Shown here: positions 37,638 to 46,404 of the stretch, one piece after another | Numbering within the stretch: position 1 is the stretch's first letter | Layout: each line of letters opens with the position of its first letter | Source of the DNA: Psychroserpens sp041224425 | GTDB taxonomy: Bacteria > Bacteroidota > Bacteroidia > Flavobacteriales > Flavobacteriaceae | Length of the DNA: 64,000 nt | NCBI RefSeq assembly: GCF_041224425.1 | Contig: NZ_JBGFGL010000067.1 | Span: 1 to 64,000 of the forward strand | Direction of reading: 5' to 3' | Translations under genes and position numbers: made by a program | Notes under the pieces: generated by a model | What the model was told of the DNA's origin: nothing | The model's input: the letters and a program-made list of their open reading frames with translations, nothing else | Database searches by the model: none

Positions 37638-37663
37638 TTAATAATATGCTAGACTATTATTAA
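37638..37663. promoter_or_regulatory. 26-bp inverted repeat, possible operator upstream of the KAS III-like operon
   Basis: Perfect 9-bp arms TTAATAATA (37638-37646) and TATTATTAA (37655-37663) around an 8-nt centre. It lies 28 bases before the KAS III-like start. No T-tract follows, so it is not a typical terminator. No cognate regulator is adjacent. Confidence 0.45.
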
Positions 37664-37726
37664 ATCCTTTGTTTTTTCCTGTTTTTTGAGAAATTGATAA
37701 AAAAAGATGCAGAATTTAGCATAAAT

Positions 37727-37758
37727 AAAAAAACATCCTCGTTTGAAGGATGTTTTTT
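37727..37758 (-). terminator. Intrinsic terminator of gcvP
   Basis: Stem AAACATCCT (37731-37739) and AGGATGTTT (37747-37755), with a T-rich tract on the minus strand after the stem, 20 bases beyond the gcvP stop. Confidence 0.8.
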
Positions 37759-37778
37759 CAATACAGGTTTATAGCCTG

Positions 37779-40628
37779 TTATGCTTCCATGTATTCTTCA
37801 ATTGGCGCACAAGTACAAATTAAATTTCTATCACCATAAGCATCATCAACACGACGAACACTCGGCCAAAATTTATTATCTCTTACAAATTCTAATGGAA
37901 ATGCAGCTTCTTGACGTGAGTAAGGCAACAACCATTCGTCATTTGTCACTAATTGCATGGTGTGAGGTGCGTTTTTCAGAACATTATTTGGTTCGTCCTT
38001 AGATGCTGCATCAATTTCCTTTCTGATGGAAATCATAGCATCACAAAAACGATCAATTTCACTTTTGCTTTCACTTTCTGTTGGCTCAATCATCATCGTG
38101 CCATTTACAGGAAAGGACACTGTAGGTGCATGAAAACCATAATCCATAAGTCGTTTGGCTATATCAACGACTTCAATGCCATTTGCTTTGAAAGGTCTAC
38201 AATCTACAATCATTTCGTGAGCAGCTCGACCTTTTTCTCCAGTATAGAGTGTGTCAAAAACGCCTTGTAAACGTTTTTTGATGTAGTTGGCATTTAAAAT
38301 CGCAATTTCAGTTGCGCGTTTCAAGCCTGAAGCTCCTAACATTTTGATATAACCATAGGAAATCAAGCAGGCTAATGATGAGCCAAAAGGCGCAGCAGAT
38401 ATAGCAGTAATAGCTTGTTCTCCACCAGTTTTAATAATCGGATTGCTTGGTAAAAAAGGTACTAATTGCTTGGCAACACAGATTGGTCCAACTCCTGGTC
38501 CACCACCACCATGTGGTATGGCAAACGTTTTATGTAGGTTGAGATGACAAACATCAGCACCAATATTTCCCGGATTGGTTAGTCCTACTTGTGCATTCAT
38601 ATTGGCACCATCCATATAAACTTGACCGCCATTATCGTGAATGATTTTGGTAATCTCTTTTATAGAGGCTTCATACACACCATGTGTTGAAGGGTAGGTA
38701 ACCATCAATGCAGATAAATTGTCTTTATGTAATTCAGCTTTTTCTCTTAAATCGTCAACATCAATATTACCTTCTTCAGTAGATTTAGTGACAACAACCT
38801 TCATTCCGGCCATAACAGCACTTGCAGGATTGGTTCCATGCGCCGAAGACGGGATAATACAAATATTTCTGTGATGATCTCCTCTAGATTCGTGGTAAGC
38901 TTTGATGACCATAAGTCCGGCAAATTCACCTTGAGCACCAGAGTTAGGTTGTAAAGAAGTTCCAGCAAAACCAGTAATTTCAGTAAGTTGGTCTTCAAGT
39001 TCTTTGAGTACGATATGGTATCCTTTAGCCTGTGCAGCAGGTGCAAAAGGATGTATTTTTCCCCATTTAAACCAACTTAAGGGTAGCATTTCAGAAGCTG
39101 CATTAAGTTTCATGGTACACGAACCTAATGAAATCATAGAATGGTTTAAAGATAAATCCTTTCGTTCTAAACGCTTTATGTAGCGCATCAATTCTGTTTC
39201 AGAATGGAAAGAATTGAAAACTGGTTCGTTAAGGAAATCCGTTTGACGAATCAATTGATTATCAATGGCTGATTCCTTAGAGAGTTCAGTAATTTCTACA
39301 GGTTCCTTTTTGGCAACTAAAGCAAAAACCTTGCTGATATTATTCAATTGAAGAATTGTAGTTGGTTCATTCAATGATAATACAACTTCATCCTCATTTG
39401 GGTAATAAAAATTAATTTTTAGTTCTTCGGCTTCCTTTTTTATAGCTTTCGCATTTGCTTTTATGTGTAATGTATCAAAGTAAGACGTATTTAATATATC
39501 ATACCCTAATTTCTTCAAGGCATGAGCTAAAGTAACTGTTTTCTTATGAATGTCATTTGCAATAAATTTCAGTCCATCAGGTCCATGATAAACTGCATAC
39601 ATGCCAGCCATAACAGCTAAAAGTACTTGTGCTGTACAAATGTTTGAGGTGGCTTTATCTCGTTTAATATGCTGTTCACGAGTTTGAAGTGCCATACGTA
39701 GAGCTCTATTGCCATCAGTATCTTTGGTTACACCAATAATTCGTCCTGGAATATCTCTCTTGTAGGCTTCTTTAGTTGCAAAGTATGCTGCATGTGGACC
39801 ACCATAACCCATTGGTATACCGAAACGTTGAGTGGTTCCAACAACGACATCAGCTCCAAATTTTCCTGGTGCTTCGAGAAGAACCAAACTCATGATATCT
39901 GCTGCAACAGCAACTTTTATTCGCGCCTCATTGGCCTTTTCAATAAAGGTTTTAATGTCAGTTGTTTGTCCATATTTTCCAGGATACTGAAGTAAGGCCC
40001 CAAAAAAGTCTTCTGTAAAATCGAATGTTCTTTCATCTCCAACAACGAGTTCGATGTCTATCGGATTTGCTCTGGTTTGAAGCAGTGATAAGGTTTGAGG
40101 CAAGATGTTTTCAGAAACAAAGAATTTATTAATACCAGCCTTCTTTTGATCTCTATCGCGAACAGCAAACAACATGCTCATGGCTTCTGCTGCTGCAGTA
40201 CTTTCGTCAAGTAAAGAAGCATTGGCGATTTCCATTCCTGTAAGATCAGTAATCATGGTTTGAAAATTCAGTAAAGCTTCTAGACGACCTTGCGCAATTT
40301 CAGCTTGATAAGGTGTGTAAGCTGTATACCAACCTGGATTTTCCAGAATATTTCGTTGAATTACAGCAGGCATTATAGTTGGATGGTATCCTAATCCGAT
40401 ATACGTTTTAAAAACCTTATTCTTTTTTGAAAGACTGTAAATATGAAGTAAGTACTCTTGCTCACTCATAGGTTCATCTAAGTTAAGGTCTGATTTTAAA
40501 CGAATACCATCTGGAATGGTTTCGTAAATGAGTTGCTCAATGGAATCGACTCCAATAGTTTCCAACATTTCCTTTTGATCGGTCGCTGATGGACCAATAT
40601 GACGAAGAGAAAAATCTACAGTATTCAT
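37779..40628 (-). CDS. gcvP: Glycine dehydrogenase (decarboxylating), P protein of the glycine cleavage system
   Basis: PLP enzyme that decarboxylates glycine and transfers the aminomethyl group to lipoyl-GcvH. The 949-residue single-chain form fuses the two halves that are separate subunits in some bacteria. The PLP lysine is Lys700 in LNLHKTFAIPHGGGGPG. The N-terminal motif RHIGPSATDQKEML and the C-terminal half's EPTESESKSEIDRF are typical. No gcvT or gcvH lies in the window. I see no glycine riboswitch in the 123-bp region upstream. Confidence 0.97.
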   Translation of the reverse strand: MNTVDFSLRHIGPSATDQKEMLETIGVDSIEQLIYETIPDGIRLKSDLNLDEPMSEQEYLLHIYSLSKKNKVFKTYIGLGYHPTIMPAVIQRNILENPGWYTAYTPYQAEIAQGRLEALLNFQTMITDLTGMEIANASLLDESTAAAEAMSMLFAVRDRDQKKAGINKFFVSENILPQTLSLLQTRANPIDIELVVGDERTFDFTEDFFGALLQYPGKYGQTTDIKTFIEKANEARIKVAVAADIMSLVLLEAPGKFGADVVVGTTQRFGIPMGYGGPHAAYFATKEAYKRDIPGRIIGVTKDTDGNRALRMALQTREQHIKRDKATSNICTAQVLLAVMAGMYAVYHGPDGLKFIANDIHKKTVTLAHALKKLGYDILNTSYFDTLHIKANAKAIKKEAEELKINFYYPNEDEVVLSLNEPTTILQLNNISKVFALVAKKEPVEITELSKESAIDNQLIRQTDFLNEPVFNSFHSETELMRYIKRLERKDLSLNHSMISLGSCTMKLNAASEMLPLSWFKWGKIHPFAPAAQAKGYHIVLKELEDQLTEITGFAGTSLQPNSGAQGEFAGLMVIKAYHESRGDHHRNICIIPSSAHGTNPASAVMAGMKVVVTKSTEEGNIDVDDLREKAELHKDNLSALMVTYPSTHGVYEASIKEITKIIHDNGGQVYMDGANMNAQVGLTNPGNIGADVCHLNLHKTFAIPHGGGGPGVGPICVAKQLVPFLPSNPIIKTGGEQAITAISAAPFGSSLACLISYGYIKMLGASGLKRATEIAILNANYIKKRLQGVFDTLYTGEKGRAAHEMIVDCRPFKANGIEVVDIAKRLMDYGFHAPTVSFPVNGTMMIEPTESESKSEIDRFCDAMISIRKEIDAASKDEPNNVLKNAPHTMQLVTNDEWLLPYSRQEAAFPLEFVRDNKFWPSVRRVDDAYGDRNLICTCAPIEEYMEA

Positions 40629-40713
40629 TAACGAATTAGAATTGAAAAATTATGGTGCAAAATTACGGAAATATTGACCTTAAAATGTTAATGATTTCGA
40701 AACTTTTCAACCA

Positions 40714-40747
40714 TTTGAAACGGTTATTAACAGTTTCTCTATTTTTG
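40714..40747 (+). promoter_or_regulatory. Possible promoter of the UbiA-like gene
   Basis: TTTG at 40714-40717 and TATTTTTG at 40740-40747, with a rather long 22-nt spacer. The predicted start of transcription is almost at the ATG (40752), implying a very short or absent leader. Confidence 0.4.
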
Positions 40748-40751
40748 TGAT

Positions 40752-41582
40752 ATGCATATCTTTAAAACTTGTTTGAATTTTTACATTAATAGCAGTATTC
40801 ATGTGGCTTTAGCTGTTGTTTCGCTGACCGTAATAACTGCTTTTGAATTTGGATTTGATATGTCCTTGAATTTGTTTGGTTTTGTTGGATTTGCTTCTAT
40901 TGTTGGTTACAATTTTGTAAAGTATTTTGGTTTAGCAAAGTTTCATTATAGAAGCTTGTCTGGTCCGTTGAAATTGATTCAAGTATTTTCGCTTTTTTGT
41001 ATGGTTTTTATGTTCTATTTTGCCTTAAATCTTAGGAAAGAAAGCATAATTGCCATCTCCATTTTTGGGTTTATCACATTTTTATATGCAAACCCTTTAA
41101 TTTCTGATCGTTTCTTTATGACAAAAAAGAAAGAGTTAAGAGGAGTGAGCGGATTGAAAATATACTTGATAGCTATGGTTTGGACTGGTGTAACAGTAAT
41201 ATTACCAGTTTTGGAAGCGCAGGTAACTTTGAATACAGATATTGTTCTCACAGGTTTTCAAAGATTTATTTTTGTGGTCGTTTTGATGTTGCCTTTTGAG
41301 ATTAGGGATTTAAATTATGACAGTTTGAAGTTGTCAACCATTCCTCAGCAAATAGGAGTGAAGTGGACTAAAATACTTGGCGTTTTACTTTTGGGTTTAA
41401 TGTTGTCACTTGAATTCTTCAAGGACAGTATAAATACCGATCACCTTCTCACGTTATTATTTATTGGACTACTCACAATGGTTTTTGTATTGTTTTCATC
41501 TAAGCAGCAAGGTAAGTATTACAGTGCCTTTTGGGTTGAGAGTATTCCTGTGTTTTGGATGCTATTAATGTGGCTTCTTTAA
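40752..41582 (+). CDS. Integral membrane protein resembling UbiA prenyltransferases, with a degenerate first Asp motif
   Basis: A 276-residue protein with about eight or nine hydrophobic helices. The segment EIRDLNYD followed by TIPQQIG, at about residues 182-201, matches the second Asp-rich motif of UbiA enzymes (DxRDxxxD...T.P...G). At the place of the first motif (NDxxDxxxD) only YNFVKYFG is found, without aspartates. It may be a divergent or inactive UbiA relative; function is not recognised. It is divergent from gcvP, and its stop overlaps the 3' end of the convergent small gene by 18 bp. Confidence 0.6.
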   Translation: MHIFKTCLNFYINSSIHVALAVVSLTVITAFEFGFDMSLNLFGFVGFASIVGYNFVKYFGLAKFHYRSLSGPLKLIQVFSLFCMVFMFYFALNLRKESIIAISIFGFITFLYANPLISDRFFMTKKKELRGVSGLKIYLIAMVWTGVTVILPVLEAQVTLNTDIVLTGFQRFIFVVVLMLPFEIRDLNYDSLKLSTIPQQIGVKWTKILGVLLLGLMLSLEFFKDSINTDHLLTLLFIGLLTMVFVLFSSKQQGKYYSAFWVESIPVFWMLLMWLL

Positions 41583-41822
41583 CTGTTCCTCAAACTGGGT
41601 TTTTAAGGCTTCCATTTCACTGTCCTTTAAACAGTCTACCTTAGAGGATTTAATGGCATTGGTCAACTTTCGGTTGCTTTTAGTGTAAGCTTGGGTGACT
41701 TTGCACCAAGACAAACGTATACTGAGTTTAACGCGTTCCCAAAAGGTCGCTTCACCATACTGTGATTTATCACAAATGTGTTGTGCTTCTTCACAAGAGA
41801 TAAACAAAAAACTTTTTTTCAT
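41565..41822 (-). CDS. Small protein downstream of the ECF sigma factor, degenerate zf-HC2-like
   Basis: The frame opens at 41867 inside the sigma-factor gene, but the ATG at 41822, 20 bases past the sigma stop, gives a compact 85-residue protein. Its N-terminal half, with ISCEEAQHICDKS, then FWERVKLSIRLSWC, has the spacing of zinc-binding anti-sigma (zf-HC2) proteins. However, the usual histidine and the last cysteine of H-x3-C-x2-C are replaced (SIRLSWCKV). No membrane helix is present. A role as a sigma partner is inferred from position and pattern only. Confidence 0.65.
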   Translation of the reverse strand: MKKSFLFISCEEAQHICDKSQYGEATFWERVKLSIRLSWCKVTQAYTKSNRKLTNAIKSSKVDCLKDSEMEALKTQFEEQLKKPH

Positions 41823-41842
41823 GTCACTAGTTTCGGGTTCAA

Positions 41843-42394
41843 TTAAAACCAATGTTTTTGCATACATTCAGCCATGGCAACTCTCGCTCTATGGATGATA
41901 ACCCATAGGTTAGACGCTGTTATATTCAATTCATTACAAATGGCTTCTGTTTCATAATTCAATATGGTTTTCATCTTAAAGACTTGGGCTTGCTTTTCTG
42001 GTAATTTGTCTAAACAGCTATAAATAGCATCGCCTAATTCTGAATTTTCCATTTCATCTTCAGCGGTTTTATCAAAAGGATCAGCAACGCGTTCCTCAAG
42101 CCAATCACCTTCGTTTTCTTCGGAATTGTAATTAATTCTAACTTCTGCTTGGCCTTTTTTGGAATTGCTCTTGCGGTAATAATCAATGATTTTACGTTTG
42201 AGGATGGATATTAGCCACGTTCGCTCACTGGCATTTCCCTTAAAATTTTTCATCGATTTCAAACCAGCAATAAACGTATCTTGAATGAGGTCTTTTGCAA
42301 TTTCTCTATCATTCACACGAGAGATTGTATAATTGAACAGATAATCTGAATATAGATCAATCCATTTATTAGGGTCTAAAGTGTGTTTTGACAT
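41843..42394 (-). CDS. ECF-type RNA polymerase sigma factor
   Basis: Sigma-70 family protein of 183 residues with only regions 2 and 4. Region 2 spans about residues 10-75 (EIAKDLIQDTFIAGLKS; ERTWLISILKRKIIDYYR). An acidic linker follows. Region 4 spans about 120-175 (CLDKLPEKQAQVFKMK; ITASNLWVIIHRAR). It is probably co-transcribed with the small gene behind it. A TATTTTTG element on the minus strand at 42426-42419 upstream could be a -7 box. The regulon is unknown. Confidence 0.92.
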   Translation of the reverse strand: MSKHTLDPNKWIDLYSDYLFNYTISRVNDREIAKDLIQDTFIAGLKSMKNFKGNASERTWLISILKRKIIDYYRKSNSKKGQAEVRINYNSEENEGDWLEERVADPFDKTAEDEMENSELGDAIYSCLDKLPEKQAQVFKMKTILNYETEAICNELNITASNLWVIIHRARVAMAECMQKHWF

Positions 42395-42455
42395 TGCCGG
42401 TTCTCTGGGTTTTCAATTCAAAAATACACCAAAAAAAGGAAAAAATTAAATGCTA

Positions 42456-43331
42456 TTATTCTTTAACACAAGTGATGAGATAATAGCCAAAACTTTTTAG
42501 GTGTAACCCTGCAAGTAGCGCATAAAAAGAGCCTTTCAGATTATGAAGACTCTCTTTCGAGATGTGGTGGTTTTTAAAGAGTTCTTTTAAGGTAAAACCG
42601 ATAATAGCAAAAGGCACATGAAATACAGATGGAGCAACTCTAAAGGATATGTTTTCAATAGAGATATTGGTAAATCCAGCAGCCCTTAGTTTCTCTTTAT
42701 AGATTTTTATAGATTCAATTTTCTCCAAACTCCAATGGTCGCATAGTTTTTGGTATGCTAATCGACCACCAGAACACAATTCATTGAAATGTTTCTTTAT
42801 AAAGGCATCAGCGATAACAAGTCGTCCACCTGGTTTAAGTAAACGATAGGCTTCTTTTATGGAATTGCTACTGTGCCCAGAATGGCAAAAACTCTCTATG
42901 GCTATAGCACTATCGAAAGTTTCTGAATGAAAAGAGGTATTGTTGTAGTCTTCCTTAATGATTATTCCGTTTAGACCTTGAAGCAACTCATTACCATATT
43001 TGACTTGAAATTCTGGTAGAGTAACTCCATAAGCGATAAGGTGTTTGTTGTTTTTTAGGGCATAACGCATGCTTCCTCCCATACCACAGCCCAAATCTAT
43101 TAAGCGGTGTTTCACAGAGTTGATCTGTAATCGTTTCATGACCTGATGATTCATTTGGTTAAGCAAAGCGTCTCTTTTAAATACACAGGTTTTAAAAGGA
43201 ATAAAATAGCCGAAGTGCATGTTGTAATCTTTGCTCCAATATTCATAGTCTTCCGTAGCATTATTATAGAAATCAACTAGTTCGATGGTGTTGTTTTCTG
43301 AATTTCTGATGTGGATGGATTCAGTTTTCAT
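42456..43331 (-). CDS. Class I SAM-dependent methyltransferase
   Basis: A 291-residue small-molecule methyltransferase. Motif I IDLGCGMGGSM is intact, followed by AIAIESFCHSGHS and the post-motif LLKPGGRLVIADAF, a pattern shared with sterol/tocopherol and UbiE-like C-methyltransferases. The C-terminal part (about residues 225-291) is more hydrophobic and could bind a lipid-like substrate. Its ATG overlaps the stop of the membrane protein gene upstream (4 bp), so both lie in the operon behind the palindrome at 43681-43706. Confidence 0.85.
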   Translation of the reverse strand: MKTESIHIRNSENNTIELVDFYNNATEDYEYWSKDYNMHFGYFIPFKTCVFKRDALLNQMNHQVMKRLQINSVKHRLIDLGCGMGGSMRYALKNNKHLIAYGVTLPEFQVKYGNELLQGLNGIIIKEDYNNTSFHSETFDSAIAIESFCHSGHSSNSIKEAYRLLKPGGRLVIADAFIKKHFNELCSGGRLAYQKLCDHWSLEKIESIKIYKEKLRAAGFTNISIENISFRVAPSVFHVPFAIIGFTLKELFKNHHISKESLHNLKGSFYALLAGLHLKSFGYYLITCVKE

Positions 43332-43666
43332 AAGGTGTTATTTTTAGTGAAACGGAGTGTTTGAACAAAATAAATGGCAATAGACATTGGGATTAGTATC
43401 ATTCCAAATACTAACCAATACACGTTATTGAAGTTATTCATGTCGAAAACCCAAAACAGACTGTAAATAGTTACTAAAGCCCAGTATATATAAAGTCTTT
43501 CTTTAGATTTTTTTGAGATTTTTTTCCAAAAGAAGAAAACAACAATTGCACTCAAAATTTGTAAAGTCCCTAAAACAATTTGTGCGTAAAGACCATAAAA
43601 AAAGGTCAAATAAAGTAATAGCGTTAAAATCAGGGCAATTTTGTTAATGTAATACAATAACTTCAT
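43328..43666 (-). CDS. Small four-helix membrane protein
   Basis: A 112-residue protein with four predicted hydrophobic helices (about residues 5-24, 27-47, 58-76 and 84-104) and a basic stretch KKISKKSKERL between helices 2 and 3. I do not recognise the family. It is the first gene of the operon with the methyltransferase and begins 15 bases downstream of a 26-bp palindrome, suggesting control by the adjacent GbsR-type regulator. Confidence 0.75.
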   Translation of the reverse strand: MKLLYYINKIALILTLLLYLTFFYGLYAQIVLGTLQILSAIVVFFFWKKISKKSKERLYIYWALVTIYSLFWVFDMNNFNNVYWLVFGMILIPMSIAIYFVQTLRFTKNNTL

Positions 43667-43680
43667 TTTTAGTTATTTTT

Positions 43681-43706
43681 AAACTTTCAATAAATTTTGA
43701 AAGTTT
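43681..43706. promoter_or_regulatory. 26-bp palindromic operator before the membrane protein/methyltransferase operon
   Basis: Perfect 10-bp arms AAACTTTCAA (43681-43690) and TTGAAAGTTT (43697-43706) with a 6-nt AT centre. The same palindrome, with one arm base changed, recurs at 44246-44271 before the regulator gene. It ends 14 bases upstream of the ATG, so a bound protein would block the core promoter. Confidence 0.75.
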
Positions 43707-43718
43707 GATTTAAAAAAA

Positions 43719-44222
43719 TTATTTGATCAATTTAATTAGTGATTTGGTAATCCAATTTTGCTTTTGATTGACTAATTTATTGACCATTGCGTCTGCCGTT
43801 ACGGTTAAATCATGCAGTGCTTTGGTTTGTTTGATTAGTTCTTTCGTTTTTTCTGTCCCATCATCTTTAATAGAGGATACCTCATTTAAAACCTTAATCA
43901 CTGGTTGAATTTCTCTTCTACTACGTTCCTTGGCAATGATTCGAGTCAGTTCCTGAACATCCTTTTCAGTTGTGAAATACTCTTTTCGTTCGCCTGGTAT
44001 CAATTCCTTGGTGACAATTCCCCAATCCATTAGCTGTCTTAAATTCATACTTGTGTTACCTCTTGATATTTGAAGTTCTTCCATGATATCTTCCATAGAT
44101 AATGGTTCGGTGGAAATAAATAATAAGGCCTGAATTTGTGCCATGGCCTTGTTGATTCCCCAAAGCGTTCCCAGGCTTCCCCAAGTACTAATGAATTTTA
44201 TTTTAGCTTCTTCGTATTTCAT
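43719..44222 (-). CDS. GbsR/MarR-family transcriptional regulator
   Basis: A 167-residue winged-helix repressor-type protein. The N-terminal WGSLGTLWGINKAMAQIQALL and the helix-turn-helix MEDIMEELQISRGNTSMNL (about residues 41-59) with a wing (GERKEYFTTEKD) are typical of the GbsR-like branch. A C-terminal helical region probably serves dimerisation. Matching palindromes upstream of itself (44246-44271) and of the downstream operon (43681-43706) suggest autoregulation and control of the membrane protein/methyltransferase pair. The ligand is unknown. Confidence 0.9.
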   Translation of the reverse strand: MKYEEAKIKFISTWGSLGTLWGINKAMAQIQALLFISTEPLSMEDIMEELQISRGNTSMNLRQLMDWGIVTKELIPGERKEYFTTEKDVQELTRIIAKERSRREIQPVIKVLNEVSSIKDDGTEKTKELIKQTKALHDLTVTADAMVNKLVNQKQNWITKSLIKLIK

Positions 44223-44245
44223 ATTGTAAAGATAATAAAATTTTT

Positions 44246-44271
44246 AAACTTTCAGTAATTATTGAAAGTTT
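44246..44271. promoter_or_regulatory. 26-bp palindromic operator before the GbsR/MarR regulator
   Basis: Arms AAACTTTCAG (44246-44255) and TTGAAAGTTT (44262-44271), 9 of 10 positions symmetric, same 6-nt spacing as the copy at 43681-43706. It covers the place of the -33 element for a possible minus-strand -7 box TATCTTTA (44234-44227). Confidence 0.75.
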
Positions 44272-44318
44272 ATTTATCTCCTTGGAGGTTTCCTTTATTA
44301 AACCTGCTATTTTTAGGG

Positions 44319-46352
44319 TTATTTCTTAATTAAGCCAGCTCGTCTCAATAAAGCTTCTGGTTGAGGCTCTTTTCCTCTAAAACGTTTGTAAAGAACCATT
44401 GGGTCTTCAATGCCTCCTTGTGATAACACATGAGTTTTAAATTTGCTTGCCACGTCTTTATTGAATACACCTTGTTCCAAAAAGTATTCAAACGCATCGG
44501 CATCCAAAACTTCTGCCCATTTATAGCTGTAATAACCAGAACTGTATCCACCTTGAAAAATATGTGAAAACGAGGTGCTCATACAGTTTTCAGCAACATC
44601 AGGAAATAAACGGGTTTGCTCAAAGGCTTTAAGTTCATGTTCTTTAACAGAAGTAATAGAAGATGGATCTTGTCCATGCCAACTCATATCCAACAAACCA
44701 AAACTCAACTGTCGCAAGGTTTGCATCCCTTCATGGAAGGTGGCTGAGGCTTTTATTTTTTCGATGAGTTCCATTGGAATGACTTCGCCAGTTTCATAAT
44801 GCGTCGCAAATAGTTCTAAGGCCTCCTTTTCGTAACACCAATTTTCCATAACTTGACTTGGTAATTCCACAAAATCCCAAAACACACTAGTTCCAGAAAG
44901 ACTTGGATACATTGTATTGGCTAACATACCATGTAAAGCATGGCCAAATTCATGAAACAATGTGGTCACTTCATTAAAGGTTAGGAGAGATGGCTTGCTT
45001 TTGGTCGGTTTCGTAAAATTACAAACAATGGAAATATGCGGCCTACTATTGTCGCCCTCTTTGATGAACTGAGATTTATAAACAGTCATCCAAGCACCAT
45101 TTCGCTTTCCTGGTCGAGGAAAGAAATCGGCATAAAAGATAGAGATTAAATTGCCATTAGTATCAGTTACTTTATAGGTTAAAACTTCGTCGTGATATTT
45201 GTCTATGGAATTGATTTCCTCAAATTTTAAATCATATAGACGTTCAGCAATGGTAAAAGCACCATCAATCACGTTTTCTAATTTGAAATAGGGTTTGAGT
45301 TGCTCGTCATCCAAATCAAACAGTTTCTGCTTTAATTTTTCAGAATAATAGGCACTATCCCATTTTTGAAGTTGATCAATCCCATCCAAATCTTTGGCAA
45401 AAGTTTCCAGATTTTTAAATTCCTGCTCTGCAGCTGGTTTGGCTTTTTCCAATAGTTCATTTAGAAATTTCTGAACATTTTCAGGCGATTTAGCCATACG
45501 CTCTTCCAGTACAAAATGCGCATGGTTATCATATCCCAGAAGTTTTGCACGTTCATATCTAAGCCTTGCGATTTCAAGAACATTTTGTTGGTTGTCTAAT
45601 GCATCACCTTTAAAAGCTTTTGCTCCAGCAGCAATGGCGAGTTTTTTTCGAAGTTCACGGGAATCAGCATAGGTCATAAACGGAATATAACTAGGATACT
45701 GTAAGGTGATTAACCAGCCCTCTTTTCCTTTTGATTCAGCTAGTTGTTGTGCTGCTTCCTTAGCGCCTTCAGGTAAGCCAGAAACATCCTTTTCATCTTT
45801 GAGGTGCATTTCGAAGTTATTGGTTTCTGCCAATACATTCTCACCAAACTTTAGCTTGAGCTGACTCAGCTTTTTGTCAATTTCTCTAAGTTGTTTTTTC
45901 TTGTCTTCAGGAAGGTTTGCCCCATTTCTTGAAAAGCTTTTATATTTTTTGTCGAGCAATGTTTTTTGCTCTGTATTCAGATTTAGATTCTTTCGATTAT
46001 CATAAACAGCCTTAACACGCTTGAACAAATCCTCATTTAAGGTAATGTCATTACTGAATTCAGATAATAAAGGCGATACGGCTTGTGCGATTTTTTGAAT
46101 GTCATCGTTGGTTTCAGCATTGTTTAAATTGAAAAAGATGCTTGAAATTCTATCGAGTTGCTGTCCAGAAAACTCTAAAGCTTCAATAGTGTTTTCAAAA
46201 GTTGGGGTTTTCTCGTTTTCAGTAATTGTATCTATTTCACTTTTTGCGTCCGAAATCGCTTGCTTAAAAGCAGGAAGATAATCTTCATTCTTAATTTTGG
46301 AAAATGGCGCAGTTTGATAAGGTGTGTTGAAAGATGAATTTAATATTGTCAT
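44319..46352 (-). CDS. M3-family metallopeptidase (oligopeptidase A / peptidyl-dipeptidase type)
   Basis: Cytoplasmic zinc oligopeptidase that degrades short peptides. The zinc motif HEFGH (His467, Glu468, His471) in TLFHEFGHALHGML is intact. The third ligand is expected in the following helix (ELPSQVMENW). The C-terminal substrate-binding segment GYSSGYYSYKW is also clear. 677 residues with no signal peptide, complete for the family. It is a single gene; the 217-bp region upstream holds dyads and an opposing promoter. Confidence 0.93.
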   Translation of the reverse strand: MTILNSSFNTPYQTAPFSKIKNEDYLPAFKQAISDAKSEIDTITENEKTPTFENTIEALEFSGQQLDRISSIFFNLNNAETNDDIQKIAQAVSPLLSEFSNDITLNEDLFKRVKAVYDNRKNLNLNTEQKTLLDKKYKSFSRNGANLPEDKKKQLREIDKKLSQLKLKFGENVLAETNNFEMHLKDEKDVSGLPEGAKEAAQQLAESKGKEGWLITLQYPSYIPFMTYADSRELRKKLAIAAGAKAFKGDALDNQQNVLEIARLRYERAKLLGYDNHAHFVLEERMAKSPENVQKFLNELLEKAKPAAEQEFKNLETFAKDLDGIDQLQKWDSAYYSEKLKQKLFDLDDEQLKPYFKLENVIDGAFTIAERLYDLKFEEINSIDKYHDEVLTYKVTDTNGNLISIFYADFFPRPGKRNGAWMTVYKSQFIKEGDNSRPHISIVCNFTKPTKSKPSLLTFNEVTTLFHEFGHALHGMLANTMYPSLSGTSVFWDFVELPSQVMENWCYEKEALELFATHYETGEVIPMELIEKIKASATFHEGMQTLRQLSFGLLDMSWHGQDPSSITSVKEHELKAFEQTRLFPDVAENCMSTSFSHIFQGGYSSGYYSYKWAEVLDADAFEYFLEQGVFNKDVASKFKTHVLSQGGIEDPMVLYKRFRGKEPQPEALLRRAGLIKK

Positions 46353-46404
46353 AAAAGGATTACATATTTTCTGTTAAAAACAAGTATCTGGTAATAAATG
46401 TCTT

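Noticed and set aside
40629..40751. Possible glycine riboswitch before gcvP
   Set aside because: Only AT-rich sequence and promoter-like boxes are present; no tandem aptamer-like conserved core can be found.
41823..41867. Upstream start of the small sigma-partner protein inside the sigma gene
   Set aside because: The 15 extra residues mirror the frame inside the sigma factor's 3' end; ATG at 41822 gives the compact domain.
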